64,000 nt of DNA from Blastopirellula marina. GTDB lineage: Bacteria > Planctomycetota > Planctomycetia > Pirellulales > Pirellulaceae. Of this stretch, positions 38,230 to 48,500 are shown in pieces. Positions within the stretch are counted from its first letter, which is position 1; each line of letters starts with the position of its first letter. The notes below the pieces were generated by a model that was not told the DNA's origin, searched no databases, and saw only the letters and a program-made list of their open reading frames with translations. The stretch spans positions 186,001 to 250,000 of the forward strand of contig NZ_PUIA01000017.1 in the NCBI RefSeq assembly GCF_002967715.1, read 5' to 3'. The position numbers and the translations under genes were made by a program.

Positions 38230-40497
38230 TTGTCTTACTGGTACCTGCAACCTTTGGGCGAGAGCTATCTCCTGGTGGGGATATTGGTCTTCGCGCTCGT
38301 TGCGCTGCTGGTACTGCGGCCTCAGTTTCAAGGGTTAACCCCCCAGCGGCATTGGATCCTCACTGGGCTTCGCTTTGCGGTGATTCTGCTGATTGCTCTA
38401 ACGCTGCTTCGCCCGACTTGGGTTCGTTCGATCAAAGAGACGCAGAAGTCGCTACTGGTGCTCATGTTCGACACAAGCCGCAGCATGACGGTCCCCGACG
38501 CAGGCGACGGTATCCAACGCTACGAAGCCCAGAAACAAACGCTCCAACGACTGGCTCCGGAATTGAATTCACTCGGCAACAACATTGACGTTGCCATCTA
38601 CCAGTTTGACGAAAACGCCAAGCGTCTCGAATCGGTCGACGGACAAGTGCAATTGCCCCACACGCCGGAAGGTCGTTTTACCGATATCGGCACCTCGATT
38701 GCCGAGGTCATGCAGCAGAACATCGGTAAGAAGCTGGCCGGCGTGATTCTGCTTTCCGACGGTGCACAGCGGGTTTATTCTCCTCAGGTTGAAATGCAGC
38801 AAGCGGCGCGAGACCTGGCCCGGCTCGAGACCCCCTTGCACACCGTTACCTACGGCAAGGCGATCGATCCTTCTCAGGCCCGCGACGTTGCCGTCGAAAC
38901 GTTAGCCGATCATTACACCGTCTTCGTCAAGAACGAACTGGCGGTCAAGACATCGGTTCGCATTCAAGGGATGGCCAACCTGCCGGTACCGGTGCAACTG
39001 ATCGTGGAAGATGCTCAGGGACAAAAGACGATTGTCGAAACCCAAGAGATCACCACGCCGAAGGTTCAGGAAACGCTCGACGTCATCTTCCGCTACACAC
39101 CGCAAACGTCGGGGCAGTTCAAGCTGAGTGTTGTGGTACCGGACCAGGAAGGGGAACTGGTCACCAAGAACAACGTGCTGAGTGCCTACCTGAATGTCCT
39201 TGAAGGGGGATTGAAGCTGCTGTACCTGGAAGGACGCACGGTCGACCGTCCCGAGCAAAAATGGCTGCGACAGGTCGTGGCCGAGTCGGCCGACATGGAA
39301 CTCGACTTCCGCTGGATCGACCGCCGCCGCCGCGATCAATGGCCGGTGAACCTGACCGAAGTGATCGAAAAGGGAAAGTACGACGTTTTCATCATCGGCG
39401 ACGTAGATTCCTCCGCACTCAGCCCCGATACGCTCGAACTACTGGCCAAGCAGGTCGAAGATGGCAAAGGCCTGATCATGCTCGGCGGCTTTCATTCCTT
39501 CGGTGCCGGTGGCTATCAAACGACCATCTTCCAAAACGTGTTACCGGTTGAAATGAGCCGTTTCGATCGCCAGGACTTCGATGCCCCGATCCGCACCGAT
39601 ATGCACGTGCCCGGACCGATCACCATCGTGGCCAGCGAAAACCATTTTCTCTCTTCCCTCGGCACCGACAGCGAAGGCGTCCCGGCACTCACCGCCGTAC
39701 CGGGTCTATCCGGGGCGAACAAAGTCACCGGACCGACGCAGCGCGGTATGACGATCCTGGAAACGCAAAATGGCCAGCCGCTGCTGGTGGCTGGCGAATA
39801 TGGTCTCGGCCGAACGCTGGCCTTCACCGCCGATAGCACCTGGCGTTGGGTCATGGCCGGCAAGAGCGACATCCACAAACGCTTCTGGCGGCAAATCCTC
39901 TTATGGCTGGCCAAGAAGGATGGCATTGAAACGCGTGATGTCTGGGTTCAACTGGGACAGCGACGTTATGTACCTGGTGCACCGATCACCTTCACAGCCG
40001 GGGCGAACTCACAAAGTGGCGATCCCCTGCGAGGCGTGACCTTCGAATCGACGCTGATCGCCCCGGATGGAAGCCGAACCCTGCTGCGTACGCTGCCTGG
40101 CAATGACGTCATCGAAGGAACACTCGACGCTGGCCAGGCGATGGGAGACTACACGATCGAAGTGGTCGCTAAGCAAAACGGCACCAGCGTCGGCACCGGC
40201 CTGGGACGCTTCTTTGTCTACGATCAGGACCTGGAATTGAGCGACCCATCAGCCCGGCCTTCCCAGTTAGCGGCGCTCTCGGCAATTACCAAAGACGTTG
40301 GCGGGCGAACATGGACGCCGGAAGAACTTCCACAACTGCTCGACCAAATCAAGAACCGCCCTCCCGAAACGGAAGTCGAAGTGCAAACCAAATGGACCTG
40401 GCCCGAATCGAGCCGTGATAGCTGGATCAACCTGCTACTGATCGTGGGCCTGTTGGGCTGGGAATGGTATCTAAGAAAACGGTGGAGCATGGTCTGA
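38230..40497 (+). CDS. vWA / glutamine-amidotransferase-like membrane protein of the MoxR operon
   Basis: 755 residues, TTG start after GAGAG. Two N-terminal membrane segments are followed by a vWA domain with intact metal site (MFDTSRSM) and GVILLSDGAQ. A CARDB/Ig-like segment comes next. A class I amidotransferase-like region follows (KYDVFIIGDVDSSALSP, GKGLIMLGGFHSFGAGGY, GLGRTLAFTADSTWRW) without a visible catalytic Cys. The C-terminus has one membrane segment. This architecture is typical of planctomycete MoxR clusters. It acts at the membrane, role unknown. Confidence 0.85.
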   Translation: MSYWYLQPLGESYLLVGILVFALVALLVLRPQFQGLTPQRHWILTGLRFAVILLIALTLLRPTWVRSIKETQKSLLVLMFDTSRSMTVPDAGDGIQRYEAQKQTLQRLAPELNSLGNNIDVAIYQFDENAKRLESVDGQVQLPHTPEGRFTDIGTSIAEVMQQNIGKKLAGVILLSDGAQRVYSPQVEMQQAARDLARLETPLHTVTYGKAIDPSQARDVAVETLADHYTVFVKNELAVKTSVRIQGMANLPVPVQLIVEDAQGQKTIVETQEITTPKVQETLDVIFRYTPQTSGQFKLSVVVPDQEGELVTKNNVLSAYLNVLEGGLKLLYLEGRTVDRPEQKWLRQVVAESADMELDFRWIDRRRRDQWPVNLTEVIEKGKYDVFIIGDVDSSALSPDTLELLAKQVEDGKGLIMLGGFHSFGAGGYQTTIFQNVLPVEMSRFDRQDFDAPIRTDMHVPGPITIVASENHFLSSLGTDSEGVPALTAVPGLSGANKVTGPTQRGMTILETQNGQPLLVAGEYGLGRTLAFTADSTWRWVMAGKSDIHKRFWRQILLWLAKKDGIETRDVWVQLGQRRYVPGAPITFTAGANSQSGDPLRGVTFESTLIAPDGSRTLLRTLPGNDVIEGTLDAGQAMGDYTIEVVAKQNGTSVGTGLGRFFVYDQDLELSDPSARPSQLAALSAITKDVGGRTWTPEELPQLLDQIKNRPPETEVEVQTKWTWPESSRDSWINLLLIVGLLGWEWYLRKRWSMV

Positions 40498-40552
40498 CGC
40501 ACGGTTATATTGTGGCCTCCACCCTTTTCTTTCGCCGTCAGGAGGCAAGAAC

Positions 40553-41317
40553 GTGTCAGACGATTGGAATGCTTACATCACGCGAATCGAAGATTCGATC
40601 ACCTCCATTCTTTTGGACATGGGCATTGTCGACGATGCACCTGACCCACAGCGGACATGGCTTGTCAGGGTATCCATTGCACTGCAAAACCCTGATGAAT
40701 ACGGGATGACGACCAATGAAGAGTTCGACGCCATCAATCCCCTTGAAGAAGCCATCGTCGAGGCGATCGAACAAGGATTAGATGCCGTCCATGTTGGCTG
40801 CATGACGCACGACGGGCAACGCGCCGTGGTTTTCTACAGCCCGACCTTTGAAGGGGTTGATGTCGCTTTAGGCCCAGTCATGCAAGCATATTCCACCTAC
40901 GAGTTGAGAAGTAGCTGCCAGGAAGATGCGGAATGGGGGTTCTACTTTGAAATCATGTTCCCATCGCCGTACGAGATGCAGTCGATGTCCAACAGCTCAG
41001 TGCTGCAAGGCCTACTTGAAGCGGGAGATAGCTTAGAGCAAGAGCGAGTCGTTTCGCACTGGGCCTATTTCCCGAGTGAACAAGCGCGAGCTCAGTTCAT
41101 CGTCTCGGTTCAGGAAAAAGGGTACGAGGTCGATCAGGAGAGCTTAGACACCAACGCAGAACCACCCAATCCCTTTGGCGTTCAGATCGATCGCGTCGAT
41201 CATGTCGACCAGGCCTCGATCGATCAGATCACGATCGAATTATTTGAATTGGCTCAGTCGCTCGAAGGAACCTACGACGGCTGGGAAACGTTTGTCGTCA
41301 GAAGTGATGAAGAGTAA
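40553..41317 (+). CDS. DUF695 - RraB domain fusion protein
   Basis: 254 residues, GTG start with an excellent AGGAGG ribosome site. The N-terminal half (WNAYITRIEDSITSILLD ... FYFEIMFPSPYE) is a DUF695-type domain. The C-terminal half (HWAYFPSEQARAQFIVSVQEKGYEV and the final helix) resembles RraB, a regulator of RNase E. DUF695-RraB fusions are known in bacteria. It lies 56 bases after the MoxR operon and may be read with it. Confidence 0.8.
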   Translation: MSDDWNAYITRIEDSITSILLDMGIVDDAPDPQRTWLVRVSIALQNPDEYGMTTNEEFDAINPLEEAIVEAIEQGLDAVHVGCMTHDGQRAVVFYSPTFEGVDVALGPVMQAYSTYELRSSCQEDAEWGFYFEIMFPSPYEMQSMSNSSVLQGLLEAGDSLEQERVVSHWAYFPSEQARAQFIVSVQEKGYEVDQESLDTNAEPPNPFGVQIDRVDHVDQASIDQITIELFELAQSLEGTYDGWETFVVRSDEE

Positions 41318-41426
41318 GGCAAATAACCGCGGCGGACTGCTCTGCGACAAGCAGTCCGCTCACGGCTTCTGCTGGAGAGAATTGGTGACGATGCGCACAT
41401 CGCTTGGATTCTTAAACTTGGTACGG

Positions 41427-41888
41427 CTAATAGCCGCCTGAGGTCAGCTGAAACGTCAAGTAGTTTTCGCCGTTGGCAGATATCTTGGCTCTCAGCGCAC
41501 CCTTCTTCTCGTATATCTTGGGAACGAAAGCACTCGGTGGTGGGATTCCTTCGCCACGCTGCACCCCTTCAATCATCGCACCAGCCCCTGGCTGCTGCGA
41601 TTCCAACATCACGTAATAGTCTCCCGGAGCGATACGGCCGCTGGCAATCGTAAACGAGCCACGGTTCACCTCGGTCGAGAATTCCTTCGCCTCGGGATTT
41701 CCCACAGGCTTGAACGTGATCATCGCACCGTCCAGCGGACGTCCATCCAGCGTCACTCGTCCCGTGATTTCGCCGACCGAACCGCCGCAACCCGAACACA
41801 ACATCAGTGTCAGGGCCATCCCCAGCGCCAACACCACACTCGCTTCCACCGGGTTCCGCGTCATCAGTTGCAATCCTCGATCGATCAT
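41427..41888 (-). CDS. Lipoprotein with transthyretin/carboxypeptidase-regulatory-like domain
   Basis: 153 residues. A signal peptide with lipobox (ALTLMLCSGCGG) is followed by GEITGRVTLDGRPLDGAMITFKP, a carboxypeptidase regulatory-like beta-sandwich common among planctomycete lipoproteins and often found beside DUF1559 genes. The mature Cys is probably the second Cys of CSGC. The ATG at 41888 follows AGGTGA; a second ATG at 41864 with GAGGA is possible. Single gene, no partner nearby. Confidence 0.8.
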   Translation of the reverse strand: MIDRGLQLMTRNPVEASVVLALGMALTLMLCSGCGGSVGEITGRVTLDGRPLDGAMITFKPVGNPEAKEFSTEVNRGSFTIASGRIAPGDYYVMLESQQPGAGAMIEGVQRGEGIPPPSAFVPKIYEKKGALRAKISANGENYLTFQLTSGGY

Positions 41889-42262
41889 GGCTGAGTCACC
41901 TCATTCACGGCCAAGTGCCGCGATCCAGGAATCGATTTTAGAATTGCGACGGTGTCACGAGGACCAATCGCCGTCCCCCTTAACAGGAAGTTAAAGGCCG
42001 CAGCTAACCCACATCTTTTTCCAGCCAAAATCCCCTCGCATTGCGGAATTACTTCCGCTTGAAGTGGTGCAATGACAGCTGGCCGACGGAAGTCGCTGGC
42101 GGACAATAGGGCAAACAGTTCGCATATGAGCGTTTTCACACCCAGAGGTTGATACCGAGTATCAATATCGCTATAACCTAACAGAGCGTTAGCCAGTGTC
42201 AACGACATCAGCGAATTTCCTTCGGTACCCTCCCCGCTTCGTATGCCTCGAAAAGCTTTCGC
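41889..42262. other. Divergent intergenic region upstream of hemP
   Basis: A minus-strand frame of 133 codons ends in a 4-base overlap with the lipoprotein start, but it has no recognisable content and covers the hemP promoter, so I do not call it. The main signal here is the hemP promoter/operator. Confidence 0.4.
42149..42177 (+). promoter_or_regulatory. hemP promoter overlapped by a palindromic operator
   Basis: TTGATA (42149-42154) and TATAAC (42172-42177) have a 17-base spacer, each 5 of 6 to consensus. The perfect 7-3-7 inverted repeat TTGATAC-CGA-GTATCAA (42149-42165) covers the -35 box and part of the spacer, the expected place for a repressor. For a haemin-uptake gene an iron regulator of the Fur family is the likely reader (inference). 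Confidence 0.6.
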
Positions 42263-42445
42263 ATGAATACCTCGGATCAAGAACAAAAGACACCTGCGCC
42301 GACCAGCGACCCAATCAACATGTTGAAACGCACCATCCCGTCCGAAGAGATCTTAGCCGGGGAGAAAGAAGTCTGGATTCAGCATGGCGACGCGATCTAT
42401 CGCTTGTGCGAGACCAAATCTGGCAAGCTCATTCTCCAAAAGTAG
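42263..42445 (+). CDS. hemP: Hemin uptake protein HemP
   Basis: 60 residues. IPSEEILAGEKEVWIQHGDAIYRLCETKSGKLILQK, read in parts, matches the HemP family: SxExLxG, the IxHxxxxYRL core and the GKLILxK terminus. HemP proteins are associated with haem and iron acquisition and are usually iron-regulated; the molecular role is not settled. A promoter with an overlapping palindrome lies 86 bases upstream. The 3' end overlaps the convergent kinase gene by 17 bases. No haem receptor or transporter gene is adjacent. Confidence 0.85.
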   Translation: MNTSDQEQKTPAPTSDPINMLKRTIPSEEILAGEKEVWIQHGDAIYRLCETKSGKLILQK

Positions 42446-44117
42446 AGCCTGCGGGGCGGTAAGGAAGTTCTCGCTGCACGCGTAACCGTTGCCGGTAATA
42501 CTGCAGACCTGGGATGAAGAAACTGGCGGCCGAGACGACGCCAAAAATTAAATGGGCAGCACTTGGGTACAACGCCATGGGCACACTGCACGCAAAAAGG
42601 GCCATCGCCTGAAAGTAAAACCAGCCGGTCAGAATGCCGCCCTTGATGAGGAAGACCATTCCCGAGATGACCGCCAGCAATGGCGACAACTCGAGCGGTT
42701 TTAGCCCTAGCAACCATTCTATCGGAAAGAGACATGCCACGCCGATCATGCCTGCCCCCCACACATGCGCGATCTGGCGCTCGACGAACGTGACCGGCCC
42801 CATACGACGGCGTAAGTACCAGAAGCACGCGGCCCAGATTCCTGAAATCACCGTCCAGATGGCGATGTAATGCCAGCGATGGCCGTCATTGTTCCACTGC
42901 AGAAACTGCGTCATCACACAGCAGATAAACAACACCAGGCTGTGCCACATCCATAACAGTCCCCAGTTTTCCAGCACCTGGGCGTTATGCGTTTCGCGAA
43001 ACAAGCGCGAGACGACTTGAAAGAACTGGCCACTGCGAGCCGAGATCGCTTCGTCGTTCAAGTACGCTTCAAAGTCCTGGCAAAGCATATCGGCACTGGG
43101 ATAACGCAGATCCATCGGCTTCTGCAAGCAACGCAGCGTAATCATCTCCAGGTCGCGATCAACTTTCGGGTTCACTTCGTGCGGTAGCGGCGGATCTTGT
43201 TCCAAGACCTTCAGCAGCACGTCGACCGGCGTCCTTCCCTGAAAAGGAGGCTGTCCGGTGATCATGGCAAACAGAATCGTGCCCAGGCCATATACGTCGC
43301 TACAAATGCCAACCGCCCCACGATCGCCGCTGGCCTGCTCTGGGGCCATAAACGCAGGCGTCCCGATAATAGCCCCGCTCCGCGTGATGCTGTCGACATC
43401 GCTGGTAACCTGCTTGGCCAGGCCAAAGTCGGTCACGACAGGGCTACCGTTCTTGTCGATCAAGATGTTCGAAGGCTTCAAATCGCGGTGCAAAATGCCG
43501 TGCTGATGCGCTTCGTGAACGGCGCTCGAGATGATTTGCATCATCCGTGCGGCTTCCTTCGCCGGCATCGGGCCGCGGGCCAGTCGCTGCGAAAGTGTCT
43601 CTCCTTCGACGTACTTCATGCTGAAGTAATACCGTCCGTCGCGCTGCCCCACTTCGTACACCGGAACAATTCCCGGGTGGCTCAGTCGCGCGGCCGATTC
43701 CGCTTCGGCGAGAAAGCGGCTCAGTTCGTCCTCGGAAGCAAGCTGTGCCTTGAGGATCATCTTCACCGCCACAATGCGGTTCAGGCTCACCTGTCGAGCC
43801 CGGTAAACGACCCCCATACCGCCGCGGCCGATCTCCTCCAATAGTTCGTAATCGCCAAAGCGCAGCGGCAGTTTCAGCTGCGAGAGCTTTTCAGGAATGG
43901 GCGCTTCGCCAGAGCCGGGGCTGGTAATCGAAATGTTGAGCGCGACCGCGTCGGCCAGCATCACTGCGCCCCATACTTCCTTCAGATCTTCTGCCAGGTG
44001 AGGATATTCCTGGGTGACTTCTTCCAGATTCACCGCTTCGCCGCGCTGCACGCGCTGGGTCAAATCATCCAGAAGCTCGGCCAGTTGTTCGTCGATTTCA
44101 TCTCGGTCGGTGGCCAT
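42429..44117 (-). CDS. Transmembrane Ser/Thr protein kinase linked to an ECF sigma factor
   Basis: 562 residues. An N-terminal helical region of about 60 residues (DEQLAELLDDLTQRV ... YPHLAEDLKEVW) is typical of kinases paired with planctomycete ECF factors. The kinase domain has all motifs: GRGGMGVVYRA, VAVKMIL, HRDLKPSNIL, DFGLAK and GTPAFMAPEQ. About six C-terminal membrane segments follow (roughly 385-545) with no extracellular sensor domain. The ECF gene lies 26 bases upstream on the same strand, so they form one operon and the kinase probably phosphorylates or signals to that sigma factor. Confidence 0.93.
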   Translation of the reverse strand: MATDRDEIDEQLAELLDDLTQRVQRGEAVNLEEVTQEYPHLAEDLKEVWGAVMLADAVALNISITSPGSGEAPIPEKLSQLKLPLRFGDYELLEEIGRGGMGVVYRARQVSLNRIVAVKMILKAQLASEDELSRFLAEAESAARLSHPGIVPVYEVGQRDGRYYFSMKYVEGETLSQRLARGPMPAKEAARMMQIISSAVHEAHQHGILHRDLKPSNILIDKNGSPVVTDFGLAKQVTSDVDSITRSGAIIGTPAFMAPEQASGDRGAVGICSDVYGLGTILFAMITGQPPFQGRTPVDVLLKVLEQDPPLPHEVNPKVDRDLEMITLRCLQKPMDLRYPSADMLCQDFEAYLNDEAISARSGQFFQVVSRLFRETHNAQVLENWGLLWMWHSLVLFICCVMTQFLQWNNDGHRWHYIAIWTVISGIWAACFWYLRRRMGPVTFVERQIAHVWGAGMIGVACLFPIEWLLGLKPLELSPLLAVISGMVFLIKGGILTGWFYFQAMALFACSVPMALYPSAAHLIFGVVSAASFFIPGLQYYRQRLRVQRELPYRPAGSTFGE

Positions 44118-44142
44118 GCTTAAGCGTTGACTTCAGAAAGAA

Positions 44143-44772
44143 TTACTCATCGACAGCCGTCGGACCCAATAGTGATCGCAGGCGGCGAATGGCCCGCAAG
44201 TAACGCATACTGGCCGCTGCCGGAGTCAGTTCGAGCGCCGCAGCGACGTCCTGATTCGAGAGCTGCTCGAAGTGTCGCATGATGACGACTTCACGGTCTT
44301 GCTCGTCCAACTGATCGATGGCCGCTTGAAAGCGTATGTGCAGCTCCTGCATGGTAGCGGCCGCCCCCGGCGTTGTATTCTGATCGCACAACTGGGCAGC
44401 CAGATCGACCGACGACTGATCCATATTGAATCCGACGTTCATGTTCTGTTCGCGGTCGACACTTCGTTTTCCACTGACCCGATGACGGCGATGGGCGTCG
44501 ATAATTCGATCTTTCGCCATGTGTCGCAGCCATAAATGAAATGGCATTTTCGGGTTTTCGAGATAATCGGCCAAGCGGCGATTGGCATCGACCAGAACCT
44601 CTTGGACAATATCACTAGCGTCGACACGCTGTTGAATACGCTTATCCAGACGCATTTCAATCATGCGCCGCAGCGAGTCGCGATGCCGCTGGAGCAACGC
44701 ATCTCTCGCGGAAGTATCCCCGTCTCGGGCACCTTGCAGGAGTTGTTGCGTTTTGTCAGTTTCTGGCCACAT
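44143..44772 (-). CDS. ECF-type RNA polymerase sigma factor (kinase-linked)
   Basis: 209 residues. Region 2 contains DASDIVQEVLVDANRRLADY and FHLWLRHMAKDRIIDAHRRHR. Region 4 contains LDEQDREVVIMRHFEQLSNQDVAAALELTPAAASMRYLRAIRRL, an HTH for the -35 box. The two are joined by an extended linker. This resembles the planctomycete ECF groups encoded beside Ser/Thr kinases. No anti-sigma gene is adjacent on its strand; the downstream kinase probably replaces it as regulator. Confidence 0.92.
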   Translation of the reverse strand: MWPETDKTQQLLQGARDGDTSARDALLQRHRDSLRRMIEMRLDKRIQQRVDASDIVQEVLVDANRRLADYLENPKMPFHLWLRHMAKDRIIDAHRRHRVSGKRSVDREQNMNVGFNMDQSSVDLAAQLCDQNTTPGAAATMQELHIRFQAAIDQLDEQDREVVIMRHFEQLSNQDVAAALELTPAAASMRYLRAIRRLRSLLGPTAVDE

Positions 44773-44964
44773 ATATGTTTATTATTTTGAGCGAGGGGGG
44801 CCCCCAGCAAGCCACCAGACTAGAATTCCGGGAGAACCAGACCGACATTAACCCATAAAACCGGCCAATCTGGTGTTAAATCGCAACCATTCTGTTAAAA
44901 AATCGGTGCCCAGTCTGAATCGTTTTGGCTGGTCGTCTCGTCTACCTATGCGTAAGGGCCCATT

Positions 44965-45531
44965 GTGGAGCATTCGCGTCGCGCAAGCAGTACCCCCCCT
45001 ACGGAAAACCGTGGGGATACGTTGGAGACCCATTTTTCGGGTCTTCACGGGGAACTATTGGGCACGCTGTACCACCTTTTGGGCAACATGGACGACGCCC
45101 ATGATGCCCTCCAAGAGACCTTTATCAAGTGTTGGCGAAACCGTGAGCAATTACCCGAAATAGAAAACGTAAGGGCATGGATTTTCCGCATTGCCGTGAA
45201 TACGGGTCGCGACATGCGGATGACCGCTTGGAGACGCAAGCGCCAGGCACTGGGGGACGAACAGCAAGTCGTCCCCAGTAAAGAGGCGACCCCCGAGCAT
45301 CATGCCCACAGGTCCGAGCAAATGGAACGTTTACGGATTGCCGTATCAGAGCTCCGTGACGAAGAACGGGAGGTCTTCCTACTTCGTCAGAACGGAGACC
45401 TTACGTACGAAGCAATCGCCGAAGCCCTTTCCATTCCCCTCGGAACGGTCAAAACACGGATGCGAATGGCCCTCGCGCACCTGCGAGAGCACCTGGTCCC
45501 GCAAGAGTCACCCCGAAAGAATCCTTTGTAA
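44965..45531 (+). CDS. ECF-type RNA polymerase sigma factor (anti-sigma-linked)
   Basis: 188 residues, GTG start 8 bases after AAGGG. Region 2 is HLLGNMDDAHDALQETFIKCWRNREQL with ENVRAWIFRIAVNTGRDMRMTAWRR. Region 4 is LRDEEREVFLLRQNGDLTYEAIAEALSIPLGTVKTRMRMALAHLREHL. It is a RpoE-like ECF factor. The next gene on the strand, 60 bases on, is a large membrane protein with an anti-sigma-like N-terminus. The kinase-linked ECF gene is divergent, so two ECF systems share this intergenic region. Confidence 0.92.
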   Translation: MEHSRRASSTPPTENRGDTLETHFSGLHGELLGTLYHLLGNMDDAHDALQETFIKCWRNREQLPEIENVRAWIFRIAVNTGRDMRMTAWRRKRQALGDEQQVVPSKEATPEHHAHRSEQMERLRIAVSELRDEEREVFLLRQNGDLTYEAIAEALSIPLGTVKTRMRMALAHLREHLVPQESPRKNPL

Positions 45532-45591
45532 GTTAACGATTGTGCGAGTAGCCTTGATGGCAAGTCGCACCCAGCAGAACCTCACAGAGCA

Positions 45592-48500
45592 ATGGACGAT
45601 CGCGAATTACTCCAGCAGCAGATGCTGGAACTGATATATGGCCTACTCTCGGACGAAGAGTCCGCAGAGCTGGTCGATCGTATCAGTTCCGACGGGCAGC
45701 TGGCGCGCGAATACGCCGAGCTCAAAGAGCAGACCGAACTGCTGGGAGAAGTCGCCAAGGCCAGCAAGCAGCCTCCCAACTACGACCAGTGGAAACGCGA
45801 AGCCGAAGACGATCGCCCATCGCCGCGAACGCCAGCGGCAACCTGGGCCTCGCGCACGCTGCAGGTCGTTGCGGCGCTGGCAGCCTGTTTACTCATTGCC
45901 GCGCTCGGCTACCCCATGCTGAGCATCGACCAGCAAGACCAAACGCTCGCTCTGGCCAAACAGAAAGAAAACCTGGCCAGTAACTTCCTCAGCGTTTCAG
46001 TAACCGGTCCTTCGTTGATGGCGGCCGAAGTTCGTAACGACTTCTTCGTTTCGATCGAGAATGCCGACGCCCAGCCGGTTGATGCTGAAGTCGAATACAC
46101 GTTCAAAAACCCGGAAGGGGCAACCGTCTACTACGGTCTGACCAAGGCCATCAACGGCCAGGTTACTTGCCAGATTCCGGCCGATGAGGTTTCGTACGCG
46201 GCGAAGCTCGAAGTGGTTGCTCGGCACGAGCAAGCGAAGAGCCAGCTCGATGTCGACGTCAAAGCCGCCCCTCCTAAACCAATCGCCGTACTACAAACCG
46301 ACCGCGAGATCGCCGCCCCAGGCGAAACGGTCAACTTCCGCGCGGTGGTGCTCGATCCGCAAACCAATCGCGATCAGCCTGCCAATGTCGACTTCGTTTA
46401 CAGCCTGCCCAACCAAAGCGGCCTCAATCGTATCGCCAGTGCTGAAACGTCGACGCTCCAAGGGGTTGCTCAAGGGCAACTGCAAGTCCCGGCATCCAAA
46501 GACTTTGACAATGTCGAATTGGGCGTACAAAGTCCGCAGCTGCAAAACTTCTTCCAGCAACGTGCACTGCCGGTGATCGATGCCCAGTCGAGTGACAGTG
46601 AAGATCTCGTTCGGATCAGCGCAAGCAATTATGGCCGAGGTTTTGCGAACGATGCTGTGGACGCCTACAGTGACATTGCTCCTTCGCAGATTGCCGCGAT
46701 GCCGGAAGGGGGCAAGCTGGTCGCTGGCGTGTCGAATCGTGTCCGTTACCTGGCCACGCGAGACCAAGACACTAAACGACGCGCCCAGCTACAGGTTCGT
46801 GGTGCCGAGGCCAGACAAGTCGCTGAAACGGATAAGCCCGATCAAGATTACGGCTACTTCGAGTTCGTCCCGCAGCCGATGCAGGACTACACCGTGGAAG
46901 TAGTCGAAGAGAACCAGGCTCCGCGCGAAGAACAAATCGCCCAGGCTCAGACCTTGCCGGCTGCCTTGCAGGTCAACAACGGCGTCGCCTTGTCGAACCA
47001 GCCGCTGGAAGTCGAAGTCCGCGTTGCCCAGCCCAACAGCACGCTCGCGTTGGTGGCCAACGACGGCTACAACACCATTGGGCACAACCTGTGGGAAGTG
47101 GGCGTCAACGCCCCGATCACCCAGCCGGTGCAACTCGATCTGCCAGCCGAAGCCAGCGGGGCCCAGCGGGTACAGCTCTTCAGCGTCCCCTCGCCGGACG
47201 AAGAAAACGCAGGCGCACAGCCACAGTTAATCGCCGAACGAATCATCTACCGTATTCCTGTGCAGCGGTACGATATCGACGTCGACGGACTGCCTGACCA
47301 GGCCGATCCGGGGCAAAGCCTGAACTTGCACGTCAGCGTGAAGGACGAATACGCCAGCCCTGCTCAGGCTACGTTAGGCGTGCAAATGGAACGCATGTCC
47401 GACTTGCTGCCCCAATCGCAGCAGCCGATTGGCCTCGAAGGAGAATGGTTCTTCAATCGCCGCGTACAAGTTCCCGCCGGGGCTGCCCCCCTACCCGAGA
47501 ACATCCGAGATCTTGAGAAAGACAGCGGCTGGCTCGATCAGGTCTTGGCTCTTTCGACCTGGAAGGAAGATCCACCCGCGACAGATCCCGAAACCCCGGA
47601 AATGATCGCTCAGGCCTCCAAGGAAGCCGAGGCGTTATCGTCCGTCTCGCCAGACAAGTTGCCGGTCATGCGGCGATCGAACAAGAAGGTGATCCAGTCG
47701 CAGTACCAACAGGCACTTGCCGCCATCCATGCCGACTGGGAATCGCAGTTGGAAGGTATTCGCCAGACATCCAGTTGGATGCTGACCGTGGCCGGCGGGA
47801 TCCTGGTGGTCTGCTTGATCGGCCTGGCCGTCGTGCAAGGTCTGCCCAAGATCCGCGTCTGGGGGCCAGGCATCCTGGTCGCCCTGGGTGCCGTCCTGTG
47901 GGGGATCTTCTCGTTCAATCTCTCACTTCCAGAAATGACCGCCCCAACTGCCGGCAGGCCAGAGATGGTCGCACTGAACGAACCCAAGAATATGGATTCA
48001 TCGCGTGCTGTTAACGCTCCGAAGGAGCTCGCAGAAAAGCCAGCAACCAGTTGGATGGCCGAAAATGTTGCTACCCCGATGGCAGAAGAAAGCGCGGCGG
48101 ATACCTCGCTGCCCGGCGGCATGGCCGAGAGCTCTGGTCAGTTGCTCCCAGCCGTCGAAATGCAACGCGGCAGCCAACCATCGCCGCAGAAGGTTCATGT
48201 CGAACTGCGTTCCGGCCCGGCGCGTTTCGCTCAACCGATGCCCGGTGCCGGCGGAATGGGAGGCAGCATCAGCGCCCCCGGCATTGGTACCATGTCGAAT
48301 CCCGCTGGCGGTATGGGCCGGGGTGACTTCGGCGGCGGGGCGCGTTCGATTCAAACAGAGCCCGACGCGATGCCTCTTCCGGCAGCCCCGGCGAGTGCCA
48401 GCGCAAACGAGCCTCAACCTGAGGCCAGCAATGCCAAGTCAGCGGAACGCCTGATGGCTCGCTCTAACGATGGCCTGAACAAAGCAGAACAGCTTTTACC

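Noticed and set aside
41885-42286. A 133-codon minus-strand frame overlapping the lipoprotein start by 4 bases
   Set aside because: The 4-base overlap is attractive, but the frame covers the hemP promoter and operator, has no signal, domain or ribosome site, and the lipoprotein has its own AGGTGA site.
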